A stretch of DNA of 22,575 nucleotides from Haplomitrium mnioides (Eukaryota; Marchantiophyta; Haplomitriopsida; Calobryales): assembly GCA_049999725.1 (NCBI GenBank), contig JBNGIS010016051.1, forward strand, positions 1 through 22,575. The letters run 5' to 3'. The notes below the pieces were generated by a model. That model was not told where the DNA came from, made no database searches, and worked only from the letters and a program-made list of their open reading frames with translations. The position numbers and the translations under genes were made by a program. This document shows, piece after piece, positions 1 through 9,871 of this stretch (position 1 is its first letter; each line of letters starts with the position of its first letter).

Positions 1-1691
1 TTGTTATAAGAACAACTCTAAGTAAGTTCCTTTGTAGAACAGAGCACAAATAAGGTAGAAACAACAAAGAAAATTTTCTCCCTTGATCATTTGATAAGTT
101 GATGAAGTCACTCGAACATTCGTTGTCGACTATTCACCATGTACCCAACGTATCCCTTGTAGAAGACCCAAGAAAACTCCACTTCGAATCAGGTCAAAAT
201 GTAAATTGTCACATCCCATCGCTCCCCATAGGTGATAATTGGCAACAGTACTGGAATAGGTGAGTTCATAACCGAATTCAAGAAATTATCACCGAAGTGA
301 TAGACAATCCACTGCCGAAAATGATCTCGAGGAATAATGCGCAAACCAACAAAGAAAGGATTTGGAAGAGGAAAATTAGGAGCAACAAACAATCCTCTGT
401 CCATTTCCCAGATTTCCACCCATAAGCTCCTTCAATTCCACCGTAAAACTCCCGTGCCTTAAACGCCACTCCCTTTTGCAATAGCTGTCTCTCACTGGTT
501 GTTCCTTTTATGATCCCCCTTCTTCCCCGTTGCTTTCTCTATATCTTCAAAATATCTGAGCGCATAATCCAAAAGAATCCATGAACAACCAATCAGATGG
601 TCTTGTCCTTACCTACAAGATCTCGAGAACCCTCTACTTTTGCGTTTCTAGAAGCTTCTCGATAGATGCCTTGCCGCTTCTTCTTGACTTTTCTCTGATT
701 TTAACTCTAGTAAGAAGATGACTTTTCTCCATTCTTTTGTTACATTTTCACGCATTAGCCGAACCACAACACGACACCGCTTGTGGTTCTCTACTGTTAC
801 TCAACGATAGCCTACCTGTCTTTCACGACAGAAACACCATTGCAAACCAAGGGGAGACAAGGCATTTTTACACCTACTTGGCATCCAACTACTGATGCTA
901 TCTTGCATCTATGTGTGATTTTGACATTAGACACCTACCTGATCTTCTCTGCTTCCATAGAGCACAAGTTTGACTCATCTGTCTATGCAGCAACGCAGAC
1001 TCCAGTGACTTCGACTCTCATCCAGATAACAACACAATCACATATATTTTCGGTGAGAGATACCGTCACACATGTTGCTACAGGTAATATTCCTATATCG
1101 ACATTCAACAGAAGGGCACCTTCCTCTTGCCACTTCAAGTTCTTTCACTTTATTCTCCAAAACACCAAGGTTCAATCTTTTCAACCCACCTCTTGATTAC
1201 TTTTGATTGATTCTTTTCTTTTCTGAACAAATCTACCCCTCACAAGGGACACACTCTTTGAATTGGAAATATTTCTGGCAGATACTACAAGACACCTCAT
1301 ACTAACCATTTCGTTATCACATAATTCTGAGAACTACTTGTCACCAGTGACTCATATTTCCCTTCTTGGATTTCCTCACTGTTCTCCTATAGACTTTCAC
1401 TTGACAAGAAAGGTGAGACACTGAACATATCTACAATTTACTTTTTCTTCTCTTTCCTTGTTATTACATACCTTCATATTGCACTGGTATGTTTCCCAAC
1501 TATTTTCAGCTTATACCCCTTAATACTCAGACTTAGATATCTTGGATACCATCTTTACTGCCAAATACAAGATACCAATCCTAATATCGAGTACGCAACT
1601 ATGACAAAAACCTTGACCCCTGTTACCACCATGAGCAAAACCCACTGTCTGGCCATACTTGCAACACTTCTTATCTCTTCCTTTTTCTAGA
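1..1691. other. Unassigned flank left of the solo LTR
   Basis: No gene or known element could be recognised in this 1.7 kb. Short open frames exist on both strands (for example 189-481 on the minus strand in two overlapping frames, and 783-1196 on the plus strand), but none shows a family motif and none has a convincing codon pattern. The + strand from about 720 to 1500 is pyrimidine-rich. Since the solo LTR that follows has a clean target duplication, this segment and the sequence after 5933 were contiguous before that insertion. It may be a decayed retroelement or anonymous intergenic DNA. The first bases resemble the start of the copia LTR at 11670 for about a dozen positions only, which is too little to call. 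Confidence 0.5.
761..789. repeat. Perfect 9-bp inverted repeat (hairpin)
   Basis: GAACCACAA at 761-769 is the exact reverse complement of TTGTGGTTC at 781-789, leaving an 11-nt loop. It could fold as a hairpin in RNA or single-stranded DNA. No run of T follows it and no gene abuts it, so no function is assigned. Confidence 0.6.
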
Positions 1692-1726
1692 ATGAGTGTC
1701 AACCGGGTGTGTCTGAGTGTTTTCAT
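1520..1726 (-). pseudogene. Possible RG-rich/CxxC gag fragment (weak)
   Basis: This 68-codon minus-strand frame contains a glycine/arginine-rich stretch (GGNRGQGF) directly followed by CHSC. That order recalls the RG-rich linker and first half of a CCHC zinc knuckle in Ty1/copia Gag proteins. The expected His and last Cys are not in frame, so the knuckle would have to be broken. The first ten codons lie inside the solo LTR and are therefore not original. It could equally be a chance frame. Confidence 0.15.
1692..1696 (+). repeat. Target-site duplication ATGAG (left copy)
   Basis: ATGAG lies immediately before the TGTC start of the solo LTR and is repeated at 5929-5933 immediately after its CTGACA end. 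Five-bp duplications are the norm for plant LTR retrotransposon integrases. Confidence 0.92.
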
Positions 1727-1993
1727 TTTTTTGTAAATTCTGAGCTTCTTAGCATGGTTGATTCCATCAATTTGTGTTAGCCTGCTGTGTGTTGCTACAT
1801 TTCATTGTTTTATTGTTGTTGTGACAATCTTGCAACTCTCTACCCTTTCCCCTGTCCCTTCTCTTCTTGTCTCTTCTGCTTTCTCCGATGAATATCGTGG
1901 ATCCTGCAACTACGAGGGGGAGCCCTGTGGAGTTCAGATGAGTCAAGGAAGAAGGCTAGCAAGGGGATCAAAGGGACTTGCAGCAATTCTTGA

Positions 1994-2086
1994 CAGAGGG
2001 AGATCATGACAAGGGTGAGCAGAGGATTCAAGGAGAGGTCAGAGGGAGATCATGACAAGGGTGAGTAGAGGATTCAAGGAGAGGTC
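1994..2086 (+). repeat. 47-bp tandem duplication in the solo LTR
   Basis: Two nearly identical copies of a ~47-bp unit start at 1994 and 2041, each beginning AGAGGGAGATCATGACAAGG. They lead directly into the 14-bp array and share its AGAGGGAGAT core, so the shorter array probably arose from part of this unit or the reverse. The LTRs of the minus-strand element lack this expansion. Confidence 0.85.
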
Positions 2087-2218
2087 AGAGGGAGGTCGTC
2101 AGAGGGAGATCGGCAGAGGGAGATCAGCATAGGGAGATCGGTAGAGGGAGATTGTCAGAGAGAGATCAGTAGAGGGAGATCGGTAGAGGGAGATTGTCAG
2201 AGAGAGATTAGCAGAGGT
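2087..2218 (+). repeat. 14-bp minisatellite, about 9 units, in the solo LTR
   Basis: Units of the form AGAGGGAGATCGGT start at 2087, 2101, 2115, 2129, 2143, 2157, 2171, 2185 and 2199, with a last partial unit at 2213. The period is exactly 14 bp. Two-unit higher-order alternation is visible (AGAGGGAGATTGTC, then AGAGAGAGAT). The array is purine-rich on the + strand. It is missing from the LTRs of the complete element and partly explains why this LTR is longer. Confidence 0.9.
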
Positions 2219-2617
2219 CAAAGGAGCCAGCCACTAGCGTGGAGGACAGTCAGAGGAGTGCAGATGGCCATCACGCGATGGGATCGGAGGTTGCAGCACT
2301 GCGAGGACCTACCCAGCGGCAACAAACGATGAACTAATGAACATGCAACAGGCGAAGACATGTAAAAAAGAGGTAGTTAGATGAACTCAAGGAAGATGAG
2401 GCCTCGCAATGGGTTACCCAAGAGAGAAGGGAAGAAGGCACTCCATAATCGGAAGCCACATGATGCAATCGGACCAGAGAAAGGCGATCGAGGTGAAGAA
2501 ATCAACACGAAGGAAGAGTTCCGAGGAGTCCGAAGAGGTCTGCGGAAACATGGCGGCCCTCACGCACTTCACGGAATCCATCGGAGGACGTGGCAGCTCC
2601 TAGGGGTCCGAAGGGGT

Positions 2618-3090
2618 CTAGCCTCCCTACATAAGGATCCCCAGTTAAAAGGGATATGATCAACCTCCCTACGTGGGTTTCCCACTTAATAGGGATCCGC
2701 AAAGGGGGGTTCGACGGGTCCGAAGTGATGGCAAAACAAGGATAAGCAAAGCGGCGACTGATGAAGAGGTCACCTGTCACTATTACGACAACATGAAGGA
2801 TTCCTTAAGGCAACTGCGAGGCTAAACGGAAAAGGCAAAGTGACAACAAATCATAGTTTTGGATTTAAGAGACTCTATGGAGAGATGCGGAAATGTGGCA
2901 GCCCCACCACACTTCATGGATTCAGGGACACAAGGCAATCCTAGGGAGCCCGCGGGCCCTTAGCGGAAAATGGAGGAGCCCCAGTTAAACGGGTTTCGAT
3001 TAGCCTCCCTAAGTGGGGAGCCCCTCTTAACTGGGTTCCAATTAGCCACCCTACGTGGGGAGCCTACTTAACGGGGATCCGACGGGAAGC
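2618..3090 (+). repeat. 42-bp palindrome-rich modules inside the LTR
   Basis: Modules beginning CCTCCCTA and containing GTGGGGAGCCCACTTAA-like sequence occur in pairs at 2622 and 2664, and again at 3004 and 3046, with a 42-bp step in each pair. The module contains short self-complementary stretches. Equivalent modules on the opposite strand sit at about 13507-13590, 18285-18395, 18600-18680 and 19327-19400 in the minus-strand element. They are a family-specific LTR building block rather than a separate insertion. Confidence 0.7.
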
Positions 3091-3299
3091 CCAAACGGAG
3101 ACCAAGGAATGAGAGGTGAAATAATGATCTATCGCTGATCCGGCATGGCGGGGGAAAAGTTCAATAGAGTAAAATTTGAAAGTTTGATGAGAGTCTGTGG
3201 CGCACATCGTTCTTATCACAAGAGGATTCCCAATCGGCGATATAGCAAAGGTCTAACCAGACGAAGGGCGATGGGTGCTGAAAAGGTGATCAGGCGACA

Positions 3300-3560
3300 A
3301 TCCGGCCAGAACAAGATCGAAGAGGGCCAAAAGGGCTATACAATGCAGTTTTGACCAAAGGAAGAAGCGAGCAACGAGCAGCCAAAATGGCAATACATCG
3401 ATGATCCAGCCAGAACAAGACCAAGAGTGCCGAAAAGGTGATCAGACGATGATCCGGCCAGAACAAGATTGAAGAGGGCCGACGATCTGGCCAAAACAAG
3501 CTCAAGAGTACCAAAAAGGTGATTGAGCGACGATGCGGCCAGAAGAAGAAACAAGGGACC
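3300..3560 (+). repeat. Degenerate ~48-bp repeats in the LTR
   Basis: ATCCGGCCAGAACAAGA-like cores start at 3300, 3404, 3452, 3484 and 3533. They are separated by sequence resembling GCCGAAAAGGTGATC and share GAAGAGGGCC-type tails. Spacing is mostly ~48-52 bp, with one 32-bp step. Diverged versions of the same core occur on the minus strand at about 18430-19080 in the complete element. The middle of this LTR family is therefore an old minisatellite. Confidence 0.65.
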
Positions 3561-3894
3561 AGCAGCCAAAATGGTGACATATCATAGTTCTAGAAATGGC
3601 GAGGATGAAAGTTTGATAGGGCAACACTGAAAGTTCAAAAGGGATCAAAAAGGAGTTTGCTATAGTTCTTATATCAAGCAGAGGGAAAGTTGAGCGAAGG
3701 GAGCCTCAGTTCTTACTGCGAACGGGTGCCGAAACGACGACAACAGTAATTGTTCTTACTCAGCGAAGGAACTGTTCTGTGGATGACATGGCATCCGCGG
3801 AAGAGGGTCAGCATGGGTCAACTTCGGAGTCCGATCAAGGCGTCGGTTCGCCTACCCCTTTGCGGGGTGGCGTTGGACGGCGCAGTTGCGGATG

Positions 3895-3901
3895 ACGTGG
3901 C
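3895..3901 (+). promoter_or_regulatory. Candidate ACGTGGC (G-box/ABRE-like) site
   Basis: ACGTGGC occurs within GATGACGTGGCG, which also holds a TGACG core. In plants, ACGTGGC is the core bound by bZIP factors such as the ABRE-binding group. The same word recurs in the LTR of the other copy at 18038 and 18184, the latter with a full CACGTG. A 7-bp match is weak alone; the recurrence in both copies is what makes it worth listing. Confidence 0.3.
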
Positions 3902-5928
3902 GGGAAGGACATGTGGCGACCCGTGGGATTTTGAGGAGCAACGGTGAGGTTTTGAAGAACAACAGTGAGCTTCCGAGGAGCAATGGCGGGGTTCTGAAGG
4001 GATTTGTGGACGCATGGCGACCTATGGGGGTCCGCGAGCGCTTGCGAAAGCGTGGCGGCCTGCGGAGGGTCCTTGAATGATTGTGGGGGCGGCAGTAAGG
4101 AGAATCGATGACGATTGAAAAGCAGCCTGCGGGATGCGTCGGGTAACGTATGCAAATCTGTTTCCAAATGCATTTCTTCGAATTTCCCTGCAGGAGAAAT
4201 CTCTCCGACCCAGCTGTTGATCTACGTTCAACGAGACACTTCAAATGAATTGCATCACTATTTCCACATGGTTGCTAACATGACCAGGAACGAGGAGGTT
4301 CCTGATCAAAAATTGGCAAGGAAGAGCACTGTAAAGCGAAAACAGGGTGTAGTTGATCATTCCCGGCGATTTTCCTCTTCTAATCTTGGGGGCTTCAGTT
4401 GATACCCGTGAAGCGTGGGTTGACTGACATGTGTCAGCTTCTCAAGAAATGGTTGCTAATGAGAAAAACGACCAAGTCCAACGAGGAGGAAAGATGCGAT
4501 CTTGATCAAGAAATCGTTGGGGGTGGCACGCCCTTGGAAGCGGGGTATAGCTGGGATCGCTGCCATGGGGAAGGGGTTGTTGTTCATGCAAAATTGAGAG
4601 TGGGAGACCAAACTCAAGAGGAAGAGGCAACGAGGAAGAGAGGAGAGATTCCAGCCAAGATTCACGTGTGGGGAGTGGACTCGTGTAAGGAGACCAGCGG
4701 GGGTGGAGGTGGACTGGAGGGGCGTTGAGAATTGATGAGCGTGGGGGCTCTAGAGTCTCAGGCAATTTAGGTGGACTCATCATTGCAGGTGGACCAAGCA
4801 TTTGGAGGTGGATTGCCAAGTGAATTTGAAGGGAGTTTGTAGACTTGAATTTGTAGGAGGCTGCCAAGGGGGTCTTGGGGTCGTCTCAGCTTCGTCTACG
4901 CAGGAGCATCAATCCTAGAGGCGCTTGGGGGCGTTTTTGATCATAATTCTCAAGTGGAGTCGAGAGAGGAGTGGCTGTGTTAGTGCCTGCGCGTTGGATA
5001 GAAGATCTAGTCGAAGCTCAAGGTGGAGTGGGTGGCCAACAGTCGTGGGGACTGTCTTCCAAAGGTGGAAGTTAAAAAAAATCCTCTTCCAAGTCTAAGG
5101 AAGTAAATTCAGGGCTTCTCGCGAGGGAAACTATCTGACTGAGGATGAGTGGCTAAAGGAGTGGAGGAGAATCGGAGTGGCTGATGGGAGCTGAAGGAGG
5201 ATTGAGAGAAAAGATCAGTTCTTGAGAGGTGGAAGAAGATTGTATTGTCAGCAGGGCAGTGTGCAAGTGCCGGTGTTTTTCCTGTTTACGTGTGTTGTTT
5301 AGATTTGTGTTCTGTTTGTAGTATTGTGTTATTCTTAGTTTTAGAAGGCATGTATTTCATTTGTCCAATCCTGAGGACACCTTGAATAGGGGAGTCAGGA
5401 CTGACCACATTGTAATTGTGATAATTGAATATTGGGACCTACTTCTTTTTGTATAACAAAGTGATTGGGTCCAGTTCTGGACTTCAGAATTATAAGACAA
5501 AGTGGTTCAACAGCATTACAGTCTCTTTGTGGGTGGCTTGAGGAAATGAATGTGTATGAGCAGGTGGGTTGTTGAGGAAATTGTGGGCTAGTGGCCAAGA
5601 CTGTGAGGCAACCACGGATCAACCAGAGCTTCCCAAGAGACCACTGTAGCCAAGAATCGGATGCTCTGTTCCATTGTCCCCTGTCGTCCAAGTGGCACCT
5701 TTCGAGGTTAAGGCATGCAGAAGGGGTGTGACTAGCGTCTGTGGGCATGGGAGGTGTGTGATTGGGTGTTGTTGAGTATTGTGCAGACACTCTAGAGTTG
5801 GCAAGAAGGAGTTGGGGTCCATTCGGCGCAAAGCCCCTCCCATAAAAGGTCCCGAAAACACTAAGTCAATCCTTAATCGGGGGAAACTCTATCGGAAAAG
5901 AGTTAAGGCTCGGACCACGGGGCTGACA

Positions 5929-5933
5929 ATGAG
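5929..5933 (+). repeat. Target-site duplication ATGAG (right copy)
   Basis: This is the exact repeat of 1692-1696, directly following the terminal CTGACA of the solo LTR. It fixes the 3' boundary of that insertion. Confidence 0.92.
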
Positions 5934-6339
5934 TGTTGTAGAGCGGCACAACAACGATTGGGGGAACTAGGCTCATACACAAAAAGTTCTTGGAGGACAA
6001 GCTACAGGCCTACTAGCAAGAGTAGATACACATTCATACAAGGCAGTCTCTTTATCTGCTATCAATATCAATTTCTCATATTTTTTCCATAGTAGATATC
6101 AATTGACTCGCATTCAACTGATTCTTTCTTGTTTTTCATTTCATATTTTCATTTTTCCACTTAAAGCAGAAAACATAAACATGTACACGGGTCTGTGATC
6201 GATCGAATTCGAATCAATCACCAGTCTGTACAAAGTACAGAACAATCGCCACCTTGACCCAGCCGCTGCATTCGCCAACTATTTTGGTTCACCTTACTCA
6301 TTGACAAATATTCCCAAAAAATCAGAGCACGGACTTGCA
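5934..6339 (+). other. Leader-like region upstream of copia gag
   Basis: This 400 bp lies between the solo LTR duplication and the Gag start. It is pyrimidine-rich around 6065-6165, as retrotransposon leaders often are, but shows no recognisable LTR end or primer-binding site. The 5' LTR may be deleted or too diverged to see. Confidence 0.35.
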
Positions 6340-7430
6340 ATGGCATCTGTAGCATCTCTGAAATTCCAGGCCCTAGAATTGGATGGCTCCAATTACTTAT
6401 CATGGTCACTAGATGTCACAACATACATGGCATTCAAGGGCATCAGCAAAATACTCATTACAAACGACAGAATAAACCCCCGTGATGTAACCAGAGCTCT
6501 CATTTTGATTCCACACCATCTGGTAGAACCTCTGAGACTCCAATACTTGAACTACAATAGTCCTCGTCTACTGTGGGAAGAATTGAAACCTTGATTTAGC
6601 CATCTAACAAGCATATCGCTTCTTGTAGCGAGACATGACATAATTAATCTCTGCGTTCAGGACCATACCTCCATAATCAATTACAATAACAAATTGTTCT
6701 GCATTGTCTCACAATTGGCAATATGTGGTCACTCCATAACCAATGAAGAGCAAATAGAGAAGACTCTATTGACTTTCCCTATGAGAAATCTTATTTTAAC
6801 ATCACAATATCGCAACATGTGATTCACACAATACTCTGAACTCGTAGCATACATGCTACTAGCCGAAAAAATCAACTACTCCTTGTGGAAAATGCAAAGA
6901 AACGACCTCCGGGGTCTGCCGCACCTCCATAGAACCTTGAATCATGCTTTACAAGGACTAGACATTATCCCCGCTCCAGAAACAAAAATTTTTCTAGAGG
7001 CAGAGGAAGAGGACAATTCAGATTTAGGGGGAGCATCACCCGCTCGAGCAATAGTCGACCTCTGGCCCCCAAAAATAGGGATCGACATATCGAACATCGC
7101 ATATCGACGACGCCAAAGCGCGCTCAACAATGCAGATGGACCAACAGAAGAGGTAAGCAACCCAATAGAGGTTCACAAACTCATTCTCAATTGCGCCAAC
7201 CGCAAACGACCTGCAATTGTTGTGGCACTCATGGCCACACCTTGCCTACTTGCAAGGTACCCGCGCACCTAGCGCGCCTATACCAACAGAGTATTAAACC
7301 TCACAATAATGAGATATACGATAACATATTGGAATTGAAAGACATGGATGAATATCCATCGCACAATCTACATCTTGAGAGTCAAATGACTCATCCCTCT
7401 TTATCAAACCATGAAAAAAATCTGAGATAA
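6340..7430 (+). pseudogene. gag: copia Gag with RG-rich linker and CCHC zinc knuckle (broken)
   Basis: The start ATG at 6340 opens MASVASLKFQALELDGSN, followed by YLSWSLDV. This is the N-terminal pattern of the plant copia Gag (UBN2-type) family: LDG-NY-W. Frame 1 continues past stops at 6592 and 6820 with typical blocks (ARHDIINL, CIVSQLAICG, NEEQIEKTLLTF, YSELVAYMLLAE). Between about 6900 and 6990 the frame shifts to frame 3, where SRGRGRGQFRFRGS is encoded at 6993-7034. A CX2CX4HX4C knuckle follows at 7212-7253 (CNCCGTHGHTLPTC). Gag packages genomic RNA in virus-like particles. The order capsid, RG-rich, knuckle is as expected. Two stops and at least one frameshift inactivate it. Confidence 0.85.
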
Positions 7431-7700
7431 CCTACATTGTAGATAGTGGATCTTCGCACACTATATTGCAAGACCGCAAATACTTCTCATTGATTAAACC
7501 TTCTTTCATGCCTTTAACAACGATCACTGGCCACAACCAAATTGAAGAAGGACATGGTCCAGCCACCATACTCTTTCCAAATGGAGCCAAACTGGATATC
7601 CAATCCACCATCTATGCACATGCAACAACCAAAAACCTCATCAATTTCAGCGATATACAACAAAACGATTTCCATATTCAAACCAGAACTTTTCAAGACA
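7431..7700 (+). pseudogene. copia aspartic protease (broken)
   Basis: Frame 2 encodes TYIVDSGSSHTIL, with the retroviral-type aspartic protease active-site triad D-S-G at 7442-7450. The fold continues into a strand-rich region (KYFSLIKPSFMPL, ATILFPNGAKLDIQS). The protease would process the Gag-Pol polyprotein. It lies directly downstream of the zinc-knuckle frame but in another reading frame (frame 3 ends at 7430). In plant copia elements Gag and Pol are usually one frame, so this shift is probably decay. Confidence 0.8.
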
Positions 7701-7829
7701 CTGAAGTCCTCCATATCTTGAGTCCAACAACAACAAGCTTTGACATACAAGAACCATTCTTATTATCCCCACCTGGCTTATTCACTACAACAATCTATTC
7801 ATACCATGTCTCTACGACACCGATCTCTG

Positions 7830-8932
7830 TAGCCCTCACATGGCACAACTGCTTGGGGCATTCTGGTCGAGACATGTTCTACTGCATCAAAAACAACAGC
7901 AAAGGCATGCCATAAAACATGCATCCCCTGCCATTGAATATCCCATGCTTAGCATGCACACAAGGAAAACTAAAAATTGCACCTTCTCACGACAAAACAG
8001 GGATCAGAATTCCTTGATTCCTCGAGAGAATCCATGTTGATGTATGTGGACCTATCCATCCACCTTGGGGACCCTTCCAATACTTCCTAGTCACCATTGA
8101 TGCATCATCCAAATGGTGACAAGTATCTCTTCTCACGACCAAAAACATGGTCTTCTCGAAACTCCTATCCCAAATCTTGAAACTGTCAGCACAATTTCTT
8201 AGATTACCTAATCAAAAATTTGAGTATGGACAATACTGGAGAATTCTCTTCCCAAATATTTGACAACTTTTGCACATCTGCCGGCAGAGATATCCAATAT
8301 TCAGTTTCATATGTACACTTTCAAAATGGCATTGCAGAATCTGCCATCAAGAGAATATAGTTAATAGCAAGACCATTACTTCTGAATTCCAACTCCCCAC
8401 CACAGCTTGGGGACATGCAGTCATGCACGCATCATCCTTGCTGCATTATAGACCATCTGCATTCAATCAAAACTCCCCATACCAACTCGCAGCCGGAATT
8501 CCTACAGATATATTGCATCTTCACACCTTTGGTTGCCTTGTTCTTGTCCCAATCTTAAGACCACATAAAACAAAGATGGGACCCCAACGTCAAAAAGGCA
8601 TATACATCAGTTTTGAATCCTCTTCTATCATCCAATATCTTGAACCTTCAACCTCTGATGTATTTGAGTCTCGATTTGCAGACTGTCAATTCTTTGAAGA
8701 ATCTTTACCACATCTGTTACAAGAGGACAAAGTTGTACAACCAAAACCTGATGACAACTTAATCTGGCACCAACACTTGCTATTAGACTTTGATCAACAA
8801 AATGGAAAATCCGATGCCAAAGTCAAACGACTCTTCTGTTTACAACAAACATTAATCAAAATTCCTGATGCATTTAACAATGTAGCCAACATCACCGAAT
8901 CACACGTTGACGCAGTGAACGTATCGGCTTGA
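7830..8932 (+). pseudogene. copia integrase (GAG-pre-integrase + rve core, broken)
   Basis: The zinc-binding HHCC head is visible in frame 2 as WHNCLGHSG at about 7840 and IPCLAC at about 7950. The catalytic DDE core follows: D in IHVDVCGP at 8039-8041, D in MDNTGEF at 8229-8231 (frame 3), and E in GIAESAIKRI at 8337-8339. The last two residues are separated by exactly 35 residues, the D35E spacing of retroviral integrases. After about 8375 frame 2 resumes with the family's C-terminal blocks (AWGHAVMHASSLL, LHTFGCLVLVPI, KMGPQRQKGIYISFES, YLEPSTSDVFESRFADCQF). Stops at 7913-7915, near 8015 and near 8117, plus two frameshifts, make it nonfunctional. All three catalytic residues survive. Confidence 0.85.
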
Positions 8933-9215
8933 CTTCAAAAAGTCATCGCCCCTGCCACTAAAATACAGCCCAAAGCAAAACGTGGCAGACCTAAAGGCTC
9001 AAAGAATAAACCTAAATCACCGACATCATTACACATCACAATCGACAACAATGAAATAGCAATTGACTGTTCCCATACCAATCACATATGGGATACAAAC
9101 CAGACTTCTTTGGATGACTTATTTGCATTCTCTATATCACAATCAATAGACAATGATACACACGACCTTTTATATGTACAAGAAGCACAATCCAAAACCA
9201 ATTGACCTCAATGGA
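8933..9215 (+). pseudogene. Integrase-RT linker with AT-hook-like motif
   Basis: Frame 2 continues after the stop at 8930-8932 with a basic segment containing RGRPKGSKNK at 8981-9010. This fits the AT-hook core (RGRP flanked by basic residues), which binds the minor groove of A/T-rich DNA. Related plant copia elements also carry an RGRP-G-K-type motif between integrase and RT, where it could influence chromatin targeting or nuclear import; that role is inference. The rest is acidic and polar with no fold recognised, and it ends at a stop just before PQW of the RT domain. Confidence 0.6.
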
Positions 9216-9556
9216 GACAACCATAAATTCAGAACTTGACTCTCTTATACGACGACAAGTATTTGAACCTATAATGCCAACACTTCTTGACATAAATCTG
9301 ACATATTATAGATTTATTTTTGTCAAAAAATGCAATGCAAAAGGCAATGTCATGCAATATAGAGCAAGACTAGTGGCCAAAAGATACGCTCAAATCCTTG
9401 GATGTGATTATGACCTCACATACTCACCTGTTATGGACACTATAACATACAGATACATGATAGAATTTGCCATCCAATGCCATCTTACCATGCACATCAT
9501 GGATGTAATCACTACCTACTTATATGGCATTCTAGACACCCATATTTTTATGAAGT
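9216..9556 (+). pseudogene. copia reverse transcriptase, N-terminal half
   Basis: The PQW start of the RT domain is in frame 2, then frame 1 takes over with INSELDSLIRRQVFEP, YRFIFVKK, YRARLVAKRYAQ, YSPVMDTIT and HIMDVITTYLYGILDTHIFMK. The D of MDV is the first catalytic aspartate (motif A) of the polymerase palm. The frame closes at TGA 9556-9558, exactly where the foreign repeat insert begins. The YVDD half is found 640 bp further right. Confidence 0.85.
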
Positions 9557-9871
9557 GACCTCTCAAACTCATATCAAGAATGGCATTTCATATTAAAGGG
9601 GGAGAACAACCACAATGCAAATGGACCTTTAGTCCCAAGTGGCCATAAAACTGAGATTGGACCTTCTATCTCTCATGGCCTAAATTCTGAGGTTGGACCT
9701 TCTATCCCTCATGATATGCACTATCAAAATGGACCTTTAGTTCACAGAGGCACAATGAATAAAAATGGACCTTTTTTCCATAAAGATCTCAATATGAGAA
9801 AAGGACCTTTTGTCCTCTATGACCAACAAATGAAAGGACCTTTTGTCCATAAAAGACCACTACCAATCTAG
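9554..9871 (+). CDS. Open frame with 12-residue [NK]GPFV-type repeats, no ATG
   Basis: Frame 2 stays open for 105 codons after a TGA at 9551-9553 and stops at TAG 9869-9871. It encodes about seven 12-residue repeats, each starting [N/I/V/K]GP[L/F/S][V/I/F]: NGPLV, IGPSI, VGPSI, NGPLV, NGPFF, KGPFV, KGPFV. Substitutions among repeats are conservative in the GP-hydrophobic core, which suggests past coding, although a 36-bp satellite would look similar. There is no ATG near the start, so it may be an internal exon or polyprotein fragment carried by the insert. The protein family is not recognised. Confidence 0.3.
   Translation, partial: SDLSNSYQEWHFILKGENNHNANGPLVPSGHKTEIGPSISHGLNSEVGPSIPHDMHYQNGPLVHRGTMNKNGPFFHKDLNMRKGPFVLYDQQMKGPFVHKRPLPI

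Larger units (their letters stand above)
1697..5928 (+). mobile_element. 4.23-kb solo LTR (long-LTR gypsy-like family)
   Basis: The segment begins TGTC and ends GGGCTGACA, and the perfect 5-bp duplication ATGAG flanks it. Both ends match the LTRs of the minus-strand element at 12092-19998. The first ~350 bp match the reverse complement of 19640-19998, and the last ~1.2 kb match the reverse complement of 16336-17500. No internal domain, primer-binding site or polypurine tract is present, so it is a solo LTR, the usual product of recombination between the two LTRs of one element. At 4,232 bp it is longer than the 3,663-bp LTR of the complete copy, at least partly because of 14-bp and 47-bp repeats missing there. 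Several open frames lie inside (2381-2659, 4115-4402, 4399-4728 and minus 4442-4867), but they are not kept between copies and are not called as genes. Confidence 0.9.

Noticed and set aside
1-13. TGTTATAAGAAC as the start of a copia 5' LTR matching 11670.
   Set aside because: Similarity ends after about twelve bases; no LTR body, primer site or duplication follows.
189-481. Two overlapping minus-strand frames that might be an exon.
   Set aside because: No recognisable domain, no supporting splice or neighbour evidence, and short length; could be chance.
783-1196. 137-codon plus-strand frame; its last third vaguely resembles a copia protease region.
   Set aside because: No DSG motif, no downstream integrase, no family pattern that holds for more than a few residues.
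4399-4867. Open frames on both strands in the solo LTR (109 and 141 codons).
   Set aside because: Not preserved in the corresponding part of the other LTR copies, and no domain seen.
5934-6200. A 5' LTR for the copia element.
   Set aside because: Only an eight-base CTCATATT match to the 3' LTR was seen, and no primer-binding site.
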